Shown: one piece after another, positions 52,801-62,622 of the stretch | Position numbering within the stretch: the first letter of the stretch is position 1 | How the letters are laid out: each line of letters begins with the position of its first letter | NCBI RefSeq assembly: GCF_047663525.1 | Contig: NC_092613.1 | Location: 7,341,501-7,405,500 of the forward strand | Source of the DNA: Anas platyrhynchos | Lineage: Eukaryota > Chordata > Aves > Anseriformes > Anatidae | Length of the DNA stretch: 64,000 nucleotides | Reading direction: 5' to 3' | Position numbers and translations under genes: made by a program | The notes under the pieces: model-generated | Seen by the model: only the letters and a program-made list of their open reading frames with translations | The model's database searches: none | What the model was told of the DNA's origin: nothing

Positions 52801-54174
52801 TGTCGAGAATACTGCAGACACAGTGGACAGAAGGTACCGTAAAGAGTCTGCTCAGAAGTTCCCGAAAACAACTAACGTGCTTAACTTAAGAACAAGTCAG
52901 TCCCATTTGTTTTTTTTAGTCCTAACCTTTTTTCCGATATACGCTACTGGAATAGACTGGTATTAGTTCATTTTGAAGCACTGAAAAAATACAGCAGTGT
53001 TCCAGTATCCTACTGAAAACACGTTCTTGTGCAGGGAATTGGACAAAGTCCTAAGACAATTCATGTTCCAAAGTATTTTGATATGGGTTGCTTGATATTT
53101 TCACAACAAAGAAAGAAGTCATGGGACTTAAATTAAAAATTGGCTAATTTTTATGATTGCAAGATAAGGAAAAAACATATTTCATCCTGGTTGTGCTGTA
53201 GCTCCCCATTAGAGGATTCTTTGCCCTTCTCCTGATAGCAGGCAGCTAGAGACAGAATATAGGACTAAACAGAGCCCAGTCTGGCAAGTCCTGTTTTCTG
53301 TGACAATCTGCTTTACTTTCTGAACAAATCCCCCTACCACTTTCCCCAAAGCTCATTAAGTGAGACTGGAGAATTAACTTTTTAGCCAGCTGCTGAACTT
53401 TTCATATTTATAAACACTTGAGTCTTTTGCTTATCTAAGAGAAAATGTGTATAGTTTGGAGATGTGCACTTCCCTGCCAATGTGTAATGAGTGGTTCTAC
53501 ACTTCATAGAAAAAAAGCCTGAAGTTTCCTGTCACAGCTGAGTGTCGATGCCAAGGGCAAAGGTTTCTTGCCTTGCTAATCTACATCTTAACTCATGCAC
53601 TTAATGTGAAGGTGCCACACGCACGCAGGCAGGGAAGAAGCTAGCTGCGAGGAAAAGCTCCTGCGCTGTTGTGAATGTTATGTTTTAAAAGCCTTTTTAA
53701 TGTAATATTTGAGGTTATGATAGAAGCCAGGAGGGCCAAAGTAAAACCCTCAAAGTAAATGAGTCCTGTCACTGCTGCCTCATGAAAAGAGGGTTTGTGT
53801 GAGGATAAGACGAGGCCCGGGGGGATGGGTTGAGAAGGTGCAGGGGAGCACGCGCCATTTGTTTTAGCTTAATCTTTATTTCTGGAACTGTTTAGATGGC
53901 ATCTAGAATATGGATCCTGTCTGGAAGAATGGGCTGGTCTCGCTGGGTTGTCTGTTCAGTTTTTCCACGTTTGGATCGATGACCTGTAAATAATCCGTGC
54001 CTGAATACACAAGGCAATGCACTGCCCTCCTCCCCGTCTGGTTACTGACGGTGTGAGCGCGGGGCGCTGGCAGGGTGGCAGCACAGAAACGCCGTCCTAA
54101 CGTGTCCTGCTTCTGCCTAGGTGCTGCGAGTGATTTGGCCCGTGAGTGCTCCCAGCGTGCTGGCCTCCGGCTGA
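34550..54174 (+). CDS. ST7L: ST7L, suppressor of tumorigenicity 7-like
   Basis: Membrane protein of the ST7 family; its molecular role is poorly known. Firm coding exons are 34550-34772, 35058-35140, 35786-35945, 36484-36538, 37190-37305, 38848-38926, 39565-39719, 40229-40326, 40972-41086, 42874-42946, 43633-43735, 46807-46957, 47094-47186 and 49920-50059, giving 548 in-phase codons. The N-terminus has a Gly/Thr-rich stretch, then hydrophobic segments at about 47-67 and 75-105 ending [22 protein letters not shown]. Conserved family blocks follow: [97 protein letters not shown] and [14 protein letters not shown]. The last coding exon is uncertain: 54121-54174 is preferred, 54390-54479 is the alternative. 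With the first choice the protein is 565 aa (human ST7L, from memory, 575). Linkage to CAPZA1 and WNT2B selects ST7L over its paralogue ST7. Confidence 0.92.
41533..41598. repeat. 33-bp tandem duplication in ST7L intron 9
   Basis: The unit starting GCTGCTTGCCAGAGATTAGT occurs at 41533 and again at 41566 with only a few differences. It is a recent local duplication in an intron, with no sign of function. Confidence 0.85.
43736..46806 (+). other. ST7L: ST7L intron 11
   Basis: AT-rich intron of 3.1 kb with an A run near 43952 and the T run at its 3' end. No nested gene or recognised dispersed repeat was seen. Confidence 0.7.
46773..46798 (+). repeat. 26-bp poly(T) at the ST7L exon 12 acceptor
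   Basis: An uninterrupted T run ends 8 bp before the exon 12 start at 46807 and forms its polypyrimidine tract. Similar A runs lie in neighbouring introns at 43952-43968 and 50240-50259. Confidence 0.9.
47187..49919 (+). other. ST7L: ST7L intron 13
   Basis: AT-rich intron of 2.7 kb between two well-supported exons. I see nothing in it beyond simple A/T-rich sequence. Confidence 0.7.
50060..54120 (+). other. ST7L: ST7L last coding intron (probable)
   Basis: About 4 kb lies between exon 14 and the preferred last exon. It contains an A run near 50240, a CR1 fragment at about 51222-51440 and a GC-richer patch near 52140-52600. If intron 14 were retained, the frame would run on to a stop at 50189-50191. 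Confidence 0.5.
51222..51440 (-). mobile_element. CR1 LINE 3'-end fragment
   Basis: The plus strand reads the reverse complement of CR1: TAGGTTGGAAAAGACCTAAA, then CATCACTAAATTATGTCCC, CCAGGGATGGGGACTCCACC and a closing GAAATTCTTCCTAA. The element is on the minus strand, about 220 bp, 5'-truncated and diverged. It lies in the last ST7L intron. Confidence 0.8.
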
Positions 54175-54269
54175 GCCCTGGACGTCCCTGAGGTGAGTTG
54201 TGCTCAGAGCCGCAGCTTCCTGAAGAGGTTTCTATTTTTGTGGTCTTGGTTTTAAAGTCAGACACTTCT
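53875..54269 (-). CDS. Candidate terminal exon of an unrecognised minus-strand gene
   Basis: On the minus strand an acceptor (TTGCTGCAG) at 54270 opens a frame running to TAG at 53903-53905, 121 codons. An AATAAA follows only 22 bp later (53880-53875). It begins EVSDFKTKTTKIETSSGSCG and ends near [13 protein letters not shown]. The middle is Arg/Pro-rich and less convincing. It lies opposite the preferred ST7L last exon, so one of the two may be an artefact. I recognise no family. Confidence 0.2.
54121..54192 (+). CDS. ST7L: Candidate ST7L last coding exon (stop at 54172-54174)
   Basis: A pyrimidine-rich acceptor ending CTGCCTAG opens this 72-bp segment in phase 0, as exon 14 requires. It reads [17 protein letters not shown] and stop. 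That begins VL and ends ASG, resembling the start of the mammalian ST7L tail (VLGLWYPQPWASSG, from memory). A very strong donor, GAG then GTGAGT, follows at 54193, so the 3'UTR would continue in a further exon such as the one at 54390. Confidence 0.45.
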
Positions 54270-54389
54270 CTGCAGCAACACACTATGAGATAGAGGTTTT
54301 CTTTGCTCATATCTTGAGCCTATGAAAGGAAATTGGGTTTTGAACTTGAGCTCATTTATTGCTGTGATCTGTTTGTTCTTTTTTTCTAG

Positions 54390-54479
54390 TTCTTTGGGAC
54401 TGTCCTTTTACCCTTCGCTATGGAAAACACCGAGGTCCTCGTGCTGCCCAGTCTGTGGCATCGGCTGGCTCCAGTTTGA
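54390..54479 (+). CDS. ST7L: Alternative ST7L terminal exon
   Basis: A strong acceptor (a run of T then CTAG) ends at 54389. Joined directly to exon 14 in phase 0 it reads FFGTVLLPFAMENTEVLVL and then ten more residues before TGA at 54477-54479. If exon 54121-54192 is included, this exon is only 3'UTR. An ATTAAA at 54915-54920 and an AATAAA at 55595-55600 are possible poly(A) signals. Confidence 0.3.
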   Translation, partial: FFGTVLLPFAMENTEVLVLPSLWHRLAPV

Positions 54480-54684
54480 CCGGAGCATGCTTTCCACAAC
54501 GCTTCGGTTTCATTGTTCCCACAAGTGTCCCTGCCAGCACCAACTGGGCATGGTTAGCTGACACCGAGGTGGGGAGGCAACAAAGAAAGTTGTGCTCTTC
54601 AAAGCGGTGTCTTTTACAGGCTTCCATGTTGGTAATGGTGCTTTCTGTATGAATATCTTCTTCGGTCTTGGCGTCTGTAGTCAT
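54418..54684 (-). CDS. Candidate exon of an unrecognised minus-strand gene
   Basis: After an acceptor-like CTATTTTCATAG the minus strand opens with ATG at 54684 and stays open for 88 codons to a TAG at 54418-54420. The first part (MTTDAKTEEDIHTESTITN) is acidic. It would have to splice near its end (a weak GTGTTT donor) to join the candidate terminal exon in phase. It overlaps the alternative ST7L terminal exon on the other strand. No family is recognised. Confidence 0.15.
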   Translation of the reverse strand: MTTDAKTEEDIHTESTITNMEACKRHRFEEHNFLCCLPTSVSANHAQLVLAGTLVGTMKPKRCGKHAPVKLEPADATDWAARGPRCFP

Positions 54685-56523
54685 CTATGAAAATAGCTTT
54701 TGTTGAGCAATAATCTCATTGCTCTCTTAATCGCTTGTACAACAGGAAGCTAATACTTCCTCTGTGAGAAATGAGAGAACACAAATTGAGCAGATGTTTT
54801 GAGCATTGACACTTCTTTCTCAGCTGCAGACGCACCAGATAACTGGCTTAGATTTAATTTTGTAAGCCTTTTTCAAAATATTTGTTAAGAGCAAAGTATG
54901 GCTCTGCTTTCTTTATTAAAATGTTACTTCTTAACGCACTGAGTTTCGTTGTATTCATAAGCTTCTGTTTTAATACAGATTATAGTGTACAAAGAAAGAT
55001 TTGTTTCTTCTGTGTCCTGTAAGCTTGCGCTACACAAGGAAATTGTAGTATAAGCTCCTCTGTTTCATATTATCATTTCTTTAGATTTAATTGTACATCT
55101 TTTGTCTTTCAAATCCCTTTGCCTTGAAAAGCAGGATGATTTCTGAAACTGCCAAAAGTGATTGTGGTATGTGCACGGGAGTCTCGTTGGGAGACCTGAA
55201 CTTTCAAGTGTTAGTCCAAAGAAAAAGTACTATCATTGTTGATATCAAGTCTTGAAGAGAACTGAGGTGTGGAGCACTCTTCAAAGGAATTACTTCACAT
55301 ATGGACCAGCCACAAGGGTCTGTTTACTGCAGAGGTGAACAGATAGCTGTGGCAGCCAAGTGCTTTGAGGTAATTGGTGTGACCTCCATTTCCACTCTTC
55401 CCCCATTAGAGAAAATGTCAACTCTTTAACATTCAGGTCTGCTGCTCGGTACTGAGGAAGCAGCCTCATGTTAGACAAGGCGTCTTAAAATGTGGAAGTG
55501 GCAAAAATAGCACGGGCTTGTGGATAAATGCTAACTCTGAGCACAAGTTGCCCATCTTCGTACATTTCACAGATACACACATACAGTTATCCATAATAAA
55601 TAGGGAGGTTTTACATGCTTAATCTACACTGATCTTTGTGAAAGATTGATGCAAGCTGTGACCTCAATGGCTTCTTTGAAAGGTGTTGTAAATTATTCTA
55701 GTTTTTAAATCCTGATGGAAGAAGCTTGCTGTAGCCTACGCCATTCTCTGAAGTAGTACCTAAATCAATCAGCAAAGATTTTTTTTTTTTTCATCCTGAA
55801 GTTATTTAATTCTTTAACATAAGCAGGAGTCACTCATATGAATGAGAGGATATTTTAATTAGTCCAGATAAACTATTCCTTAATTCTGATTCTCTAAAAG
55901 TCTTCTTCCAGCACAGTTGCAGCTTCTAATACTCTCTGTTCTGCAAAGCCCCCTGCCAAAGGTCTGGCTGGCACGTGCAAGGAGTAGAGCTGTCATTCCA
56001 GCTTTTGGCAGAATGCGAAATGAAAATATGCGATGTGTATTATCCCAGACCATTTGAATTGACCTAGAATCTCCCTTAATGCAGAAGGCTGAGTTTTTCA
56101 AATTCTTTACCTTGTAAACATTGACTGTAAAACTGACGGTCACCTGCGTGTCTCCTGTTTGCAAGTGTGGCCAAGAGGATGCACACATGTTTAGGGAGCA
56201 ATGCCATTGTTATTCTCCACTGTATATTTGTTTTGACTGGGCTTTAATCCAAGCTAAACACTGGAATTCATTGAGGAGTCAAGAGAGGAGCCCTACAGAA
56301 AGGTGCTACCAAGATGTTTTTGAGGTGCCTTACTACTAGTAGGTGGTTTTCTCAACTCTTCCCAGTTGTGTAAGCCATCGGGGTTGTTTCTCGCTGTGGA
56401 ATCACTGTGGTGATTAATAGATGCCTTGTGTTCATGCGATTTCACTTCTTGGTCCACAGGGGCCCATAAGGTAACCAACCTAATGCTTTTTAAAGTTGAA
56501 CATTTTCCAGCATTTGTGTGGGG

Positions 56524-57786
56524 TTATAAATGAAGCAGTGCCTCCCATGTATCATCCCAAGAGCTGCTTTCTTTCACTGTCCTCCCCTGACATAACAGTA
56601 ACAGAAAGGGGATGGGCTTAGGCTGAAAGTATAGCTGGCAACAGTCTATGTAATGAAAATCTTCCTGTCTTTCTAGAAGTGCCAGTAATTCTTGAGGAAG
56701 GAGGAGCTCTCTGTAGGATTTCCTAGCAGGACTGTTCATGCCTTATAACCACATTCCGTAGCCACTTAGGAGCAGGGACTTACCACCTGATGCATACCAC
56801 AGCAATGCCACATCGATCCACGTGCAGTTAGGTCGCTTGTATATCTATGTAACAGGACAGTTATGACTCAGGACAGATAAACATTGGCTGTTTTCCCTGA
56901 AACATGCGCTATGGTAACCTTACAGACACCAAAAACCCAAACCCTTTTTTATAGGTTGTGTGTAATGCAGTAGACTTCCCAATTTTCATTTGGAGTAGCC
57001 AATGAAGCAGCATAGTTGTAGTCTCTCTGATTCATACTGGCAGCATTTGAATTTGCACATTATTTTTTTTGTTGTTGCTCCAAGTGTCTTAAAGCATCTC
57101 ACACCAGAGTAACTTCTGGTCAGGATGCCCAGGTAGAGGAATGTTGCATTTCTTCCTGCTAACCTCTCCTGTGTAAGTAATCTCCAAAGAGGACAGGAAG
57201 GAAGGAAAGAGGGAAATGTTACCATAGGTAGTAAAGCTATTGAAGCAGTTAGGCAACTAAATTCTCACGTGAATTTGCCCAGTTTTACCACTGATTTTAA
57301 TGAAAAGTATCTAAATGTGTTTGTGGACAGGGCCCTTATTGCATATGCATCTAGAGAGATGACACAAACACGATTTGTTTCCTTACTGAAGCAGAACTTT
57401 GTAATATTGGCGTACTTCAGGTGAAGTCTTTGCAAGTTCAATACCAAATACTATTTGATCTTTGATGTAATTTAGATATGCTAATCCTTTAAGCCTGACA
57501 AGTGTCCATCAGGTATATTATTCCTATAAGCTTACTTTATCTGGGGAACAAATAAGCTCTGTAACTCTGCCCCATTGCACAAGGAGGAGTGTTCCAACCC
57601 AACCCAATCCCTGACAGGCATGGTTGGTCCTACCCAGATCTGCAGTGCCAGTTCCTGGGAAGGAGGTGAGAGCGAGCCAGGCACGTGGCAATGCCTCCAG
57701 AGCACTCTTCAGACACTTACACTGCAGGGTCATCTCCTCCAGAGGTGGTGACTGTGCTGAACAGCTTTCCAGGGTAAAACTTTCCA
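56524..57786 (-). CDS. Candidate exons of an unrecognised minus-strand gene (56.5-57.8 kb)
   Basis: Three minus-strand segments join in phase. Segment 57786-57721 runs from an acceptor ACCAG to a consensus donor GTAAGTG and reads ESFTLESCSAQSPPLEEM plus three residues. A 28-bp segment, 57414-57387, runs to the donor GTAAGG and reads RQYYKVLL. The third starts at 56722 after CTGCTAG and reads KSYRELLLPQELLALLERQ and on, open to 56524. Together they read like a helical, charged protein. The 28-bp exon has a weak acceptor, and the third segment lacks a clear donor. No family is recognised. Confidence 0.22.
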
Positions 57787-59431
57787 CTGGTTTATAATAT
57801 TAACATAATCAAACCCTTAAAGCAGCAGTGAGGCAGGTTAGGCTAATAAAAACTCTGTGACAGAGTCAGCCTGAAGCAGCTCTAGTTTGGTTGTGCTAAT
57901 AAACCACCTCAGAATTATCTGGTAATAGGTAATGAGCTCTGTCACACTTGTATGCTCTGGGGTGTTCCCGAAAACAGGGAGAGATGCATGCACTGCTGGT
58001 TTGTGTGCAGGTGTGTTTGTGGCAGCAGAGCTCCCCATTGTGTCCCAAACCGTGGTCACCAAATTGTGCCAATAAGTTGGTGCTGGAGGTGGTCACCCCT
58101 TAGCCCTGGTTGCCACGTTGGAGCGGTTCCTGGCCCAGGCTTCCCGTTCCCTGCCTTTCCTTGCCACATCTCCAGCATCCGCCAGGCCCGTTCAGTTCCT
58201 GCCTCCTTGTCCTGGAATTGTTGCGAGGGTGCCAAGGCTTGTAGATCCATGACTCTGAGCAAGGCGGGGTTTAAAGGTCATAGTCAAGACCATTAATAAC
58301 AAGGTGCAAACGGCTGGTTTATATGTAATGTGAAGCTTTTTACTTATTTCATTTTTGCACTTTGAGGGCTCTGTTTGCTTATGGAGCTCTTGGTGTCTGG
58401 TACCTATTTAGGCTGAGAGCAGGCAATTGGGTTCCTTCAGGCCTTCAGAGGAATGCAGAAAATTGTTCTCTGGTGTTGTAATTCTGCTGGGATAACTGGA
58501 GCTTATTTGTCTCACTGCTTATTAAATGCATACTTGTCTTGAGGTCCTCTTTTTTTTTTTTTTTTCTGAAAAACGTTGGGTGAATCCCAAGGACCACAAG
58601 TGAGAGGAAGATTCCAGGGGGAGGGGGGCGAGCGAAGTGCCTGCACCTCTCCGAACTGCATCAGCAGCCTCCTGTGCCAGCAGGCTGGGGAGGCCAAACA
58701 CGAGAGAGAGAAAAGGAGACGTACATGTGGGGGTCTTACAGCCATAAATTAACGTTGCCCTTCCCCCTGCCCAGAGATGACAGGCTGAGGGGAGATGCAC
58801 CTCCCGGCCCACTAATATATGGGGTGTGTGGTTGGGAGCCGCGTGAAGCTGCGCTGAGGCTTCAGAACGGGACCAGCTGTGGAGGCAGGGAGCAGATGTG
58901 CGCCGGTGCTGTGCTCGTAGCAGAGGATGGTGGTGGTAGCAAGGGCAGCGAGAGCAGATGGGATTGATATTCTGCCAGCCTCGGAGCAGTGCCTGCGTTC
59001 CCATGTGCTGTGAAGAAGAACAAGCAGGCTCCTTGCTGCTTTCTGCTGCAGCTGAAGGCTGCATTGGTGACGTGCCCCCTGTTCTGGTCTGTGGGTGGTG
59101 GGAAAATATCCCCTAAACACCAGGTTATGCTGACGGTAGCACTAGCAGTGGGCTTCTGTGTTCAGTCTCCTGTGGTCTGAATGCCACCCAGTTTTAATAA
59201 AGGCAACTTCACTTCCAGACTCTGCCCTCTTGCCTCCTGGCTCCCTTTTCCCTTTCTCAAGCCTCCGAATTGAGGTGTGCTCTGCACGCCCCAGCCCTTA
59301 GCGCTGCAGGGAGAAGACAGGGAGCAGGGATGCTGCTCACGTGCTTGGCATTTTCCTCTTCTTTTCCAGCTTCGATTGTTGCATCTTGCTTTTTGGTAGG
59401 CACCTAGGTGAGCCCGATCTTTGGGGAATGC

Positions 59432-59633
59432 TCAGCACACACCCACATCATTGTAACAGGAAGGGTGCTCCCGTGGAGCTGAATTCAGTTCTCTGTTGGG
59501 AATCTTGCTTTGGTTATGTCTGGTCAATGACATTTTCCTTTTCCTCTGGATGTATTGAATTGTGCAATCGCACTGTAGCCCCATCAGCTCGGATTCTTCT
59601 CTAAAGAACCTCTTGATTTCTTTTCTAATCTGG
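59432..59633 (-). CDS. Candidate exon of an unrecognised minus-strand gene (59.5 kb)
   Basis: After an acceptor AGCCTGCAG at 59634 the minus strand reads QIRKEIKRFFREESELMG and stays open to a stop at 59432-59434. The basic, helix-prone composition is similar to the segments at 60.1-60.8 kb. Its phase does not directly fit the 60129 donor, so another exon would have to lie between them. No family is recognised. Confidence 0.17.
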
Positions 59634-60128
59634 CTGCAGGCTGCCATCCGTTACAGACGTGTGACACTATGTGACTATTGCATTCCCCCACAGTGACTCA
59701 CCAGCTGCGATTTCGGAGCAGTAATCCCCTGCTGCTAGCTGGAGCAGCCCTTCATGACTCGTGTTCGGTAATGAGGGATATGAAAGCTCCCACACAGACC
59801 TTGACAGGTTATGCAAACGTTAGTCAAAATGCCCCGATAAATCTGTCCATGAGATGTGGACCTGTTACAGGCAGCGTGGCTGTCCAGACACCACCCTCGC
59901 TGGGGGAAAAGGTCGGTGGCACAGGTAGGAGAGCAAAAGCCTTTGTGTGAGCATGGATGTGATGCTGAGCAGGAAAGGTCTGTGGCTGTGACGAGGGGTT
60001 TTTAGGATGGGGGTGTGACTGAGTGGTGTGGGTGCTCTGGATTGCTGTAGGTCAGAAATCAAATCAATCTTTTTTTTTTAGCGTGCCCATCCCGCAGGAT
60101 GGTGGTGCCTGGGCTGAGGCCCCCTCAC

Positions 60129-60761
60129 TTCGCAGGCAATGCCCTGCGTTTGTGGAGGTCCTGTGGTGCTGGTGTCCTCTGCCTCCTCCTCCTCCCGTGT
60201 GTCCTTCTTCAGAGAAGGCAATTTGTTCAGGAGCTCACTTCGCAATTTCTTCTCCTCGTTTCTGAGTTCAGCCACGCTTTTGACTGGGAGATAATTAGAA
60301 CATGATCTTCCATAAAAGGTTCCCTGTACGTTTTAGATTACTTAAGAGGGGCTTGTGAGTGGAACCGAGTATTCCCTGACAAGACTGCAGCCTTCATAAA
60401 CTTTTATAGATGGAAAACATCTGCTTTCTGAAGATGAGTGCACTGAAGGGGAGTTTCGGGAGGCCTCCTATGCACAAACGTCCAGCGCTCTGCATTGCAT
60501 TCAGCCTGCCAGCGGGCCGTCTCCCTGCGCAAGCACTGGACGTTAATTCTGGCTAACTGGCGGCCTGACTCGGGCATCGTGCTTCTCGTGCTTTTGCTAA
60601 TTGCTCGTTAATAAACAAGAAACGAGCACGGTCTCGCATAGCCCTCTGCAGAAGAGCCTCGTGCCTCTTCTGCCGGATGGACTCGAGCTGCTGGGCTGTC
60701 CCCGCGGCTGCTCCAGGTGCTTCTGTGAGCCTCCTGCCTGCTGCGAGGTGTTTCTGCTCCT
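60129..60761 (-). CDS. Candidate coiled-coil exon pair of an unrecognised minus-strand gene
   Basis: Two minus-strand segments, 60761-60570 and 60283-60129, are separated by a 286-bp intron and join in phase (one base left over, two gained). The first follows CACATCAG and contains QQLESIRQKRHEALLQR and FINEQLAKAREAR. The second follows CTCCCAG, contains AELRNEEKKLRSELLNKL and an acidic REEEEAED stretch, and ends at a good GTGAGG donor. The composition (Lys/Glu/Arg/Gln/Leu, few Gly or Pro in the core) is that of a coiled coil, unlike chance frames in this GC range. The first donor (GTCAGG) is weak. No family is recognised. Confidence 0.33.
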
Positions 60762-62585
60762 CTGATGTGGGGGGAGAAGAGCACAAAGGGAAGGCGGTGA
60801 GGCCCCGGAGTTCAGTCCTGTGAAAACAGGTGTGGGTGTGGAGGGCTGCCCTCTCAGCTGGGGCTGTTCTTTAAGGTGATAAAGGATCCAGTTTTAGCAT
60901 CGGTGCTGATACAGGAAGGGGGAGAGCCAGTAAAGGCAAGACAGCCCCTCCTCAAGGGCTCTTTCTCCTTTGTTTTACAACACTGAGTATCTGCAAAGGG
61001 AAGAGATCTGTTAGCAGACAAAGTGGAGGTATCGTTCATCAGGTGGGCCCACAGACCTGCCCAGAAGCAGTGTTTCTGCTGGGGAAGAAGAAATGTTGAT
61101 CAGCAGCCGACCCCCAGTCCCAGGGCACTGGGGTCCCTCCCAGCTTGCGCTGCTCTGGGAGCTCGAGGGGGGAGAGGCCTGGATTGATTGCAGAGGGGGC
61201 AGCATTTTTTTTAAGCCTGTCGTAAATTGATGGTAGGTGGAGCAGTAATGAAGATAAATGAGAGAGCTCTTCCCAGTAGATTCGCCTGCACGCTCGTGAA
61301 CGCTGCTGCGGCGGGCTTGAAATGCCTTTGGCCTGGCTCAGCCCTCCTCCCGCTCACCTGCCAGCATTCCTGACACAGCGTGGGGACGGAACAAACCTTG
61401 GGGAAAAGCTGAACCCAGCCTGGGCGCAGGTCTGTGCGAGCAGCGAGAGGAAGAGGAGCGCGGCCGGGCCCTCGTGCGGCATCAGCGCAGGAGCTGGAGC
61501 TGGCTTCGTTCTGCAGGGAGCACAGGTGGGGAGAGGAGGGGTCCTCGAGCCTCTCACGAGTGCTGTTTTGGTTCCCTTTCTGCTCCTCTGAGGCTCTGCT
61601 GAAGGGCCGCCTTCTGCACCACCTGGCCGGCTGGTTAAATGCTTTGAGCACCTCCATCAGAGCGGTTCTCAACGTGGTTTTCCCTCACCCCTCAGCCTGG
61701 CGTTCCCTGGGGCCCTTGGGTAAAATCCTCCCTCAGCCGGCTCTTCATGCGGTGGCCGGTGGGTGGTTTAGGAACTGAATAATCTTCTTTGCTTTAATCC
61801 CATCCTGCTCTTTGACCCTTATTTCCAGCGTTGTGCAGGCGGGGAGCTGGGCAGCCACGGCTCGCTGCTGGCAGGAGAAAAACCTTCAGCCCTCGCAGAG
61901 ACGCGGCAGCGGCACAAAGTCAGACCCGAGTTCAAGCATTTACAGATGAGCATCGCTGCTGGCTTGTCCTTTCCTGTTGTTGTAAGCTTACAGCACGCAC
62001 CAAAAGGTGCTGCGAGTGTCTCCTGAGGGGCGTGAGCTGTCGTCACTGCCCTTCAGCACGGTGAGGGTGGGCGCGCAGGCAGCCAGTGCCATTTCAGCTC
62101 AGACAGGAGGAAGCGCGCCCTGCCCTGCCGAGCTCTGGGAGGGCAGCACAGAGGTGCCCCAGCAGGTAGGGCTGCTGCTCTCGTTAGTCCGGTGGCTAAT
62201 TAGCTGCTGCAGCCCTAGCCCCTGCCGAGGTGAGCTCCGTGCAGCCTTGGCACATGGCATTACGCTCGTTAAGCTCCAGGATGTGCTCAGGAACTGCCAT
62301 GGACTGGGGAAATTTGGGGTGGATCGATCTGGTTAATGGGTTCAGCTCTCACCTGTACTTTGGCTGCTTGTGTGGAGTGGTAACTTCTGATCGGACCCTA
62401 AAGCATCTCTGTGCTAAACAAAGCATCTCTGTGATCAGGGCTTGCCCGAGCTGGGGGAAAAGGAAATGTCTAGGGACTGAGGGGTTGATCTCCGTAACGC
62501 ATCCACTTACAGCTCTGCTGCTCCCTGCCCCTCCTCTCATCAGCTGCAATTTTAAGTGGTAGCTTTTGGCTTTGGGTGGTGGGTG

Positions 62586-62617
<32 letters not shown>

Positions 62618-62622
62618 TTTTT
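62586..62622. repeat. Poly(T) run of about 37 bp
   Basis: A T run of 12, one C and a further 24 T, followed by AAGGG. It creates spurious poly-Lys and poly-Phe frames on the two strands. It could be an old poly(A) tail on the minus strand, but no element body was recognised next to it. Confidence 0.85.

Noticed and set aside
60854-61039. Minus-strand frame after a strong CCCTTTGCAG acceptor
   Set aside because: Composition is fair, but no usable donor follows before the stop, and it cannot be phased with the 60.7-kb segment.
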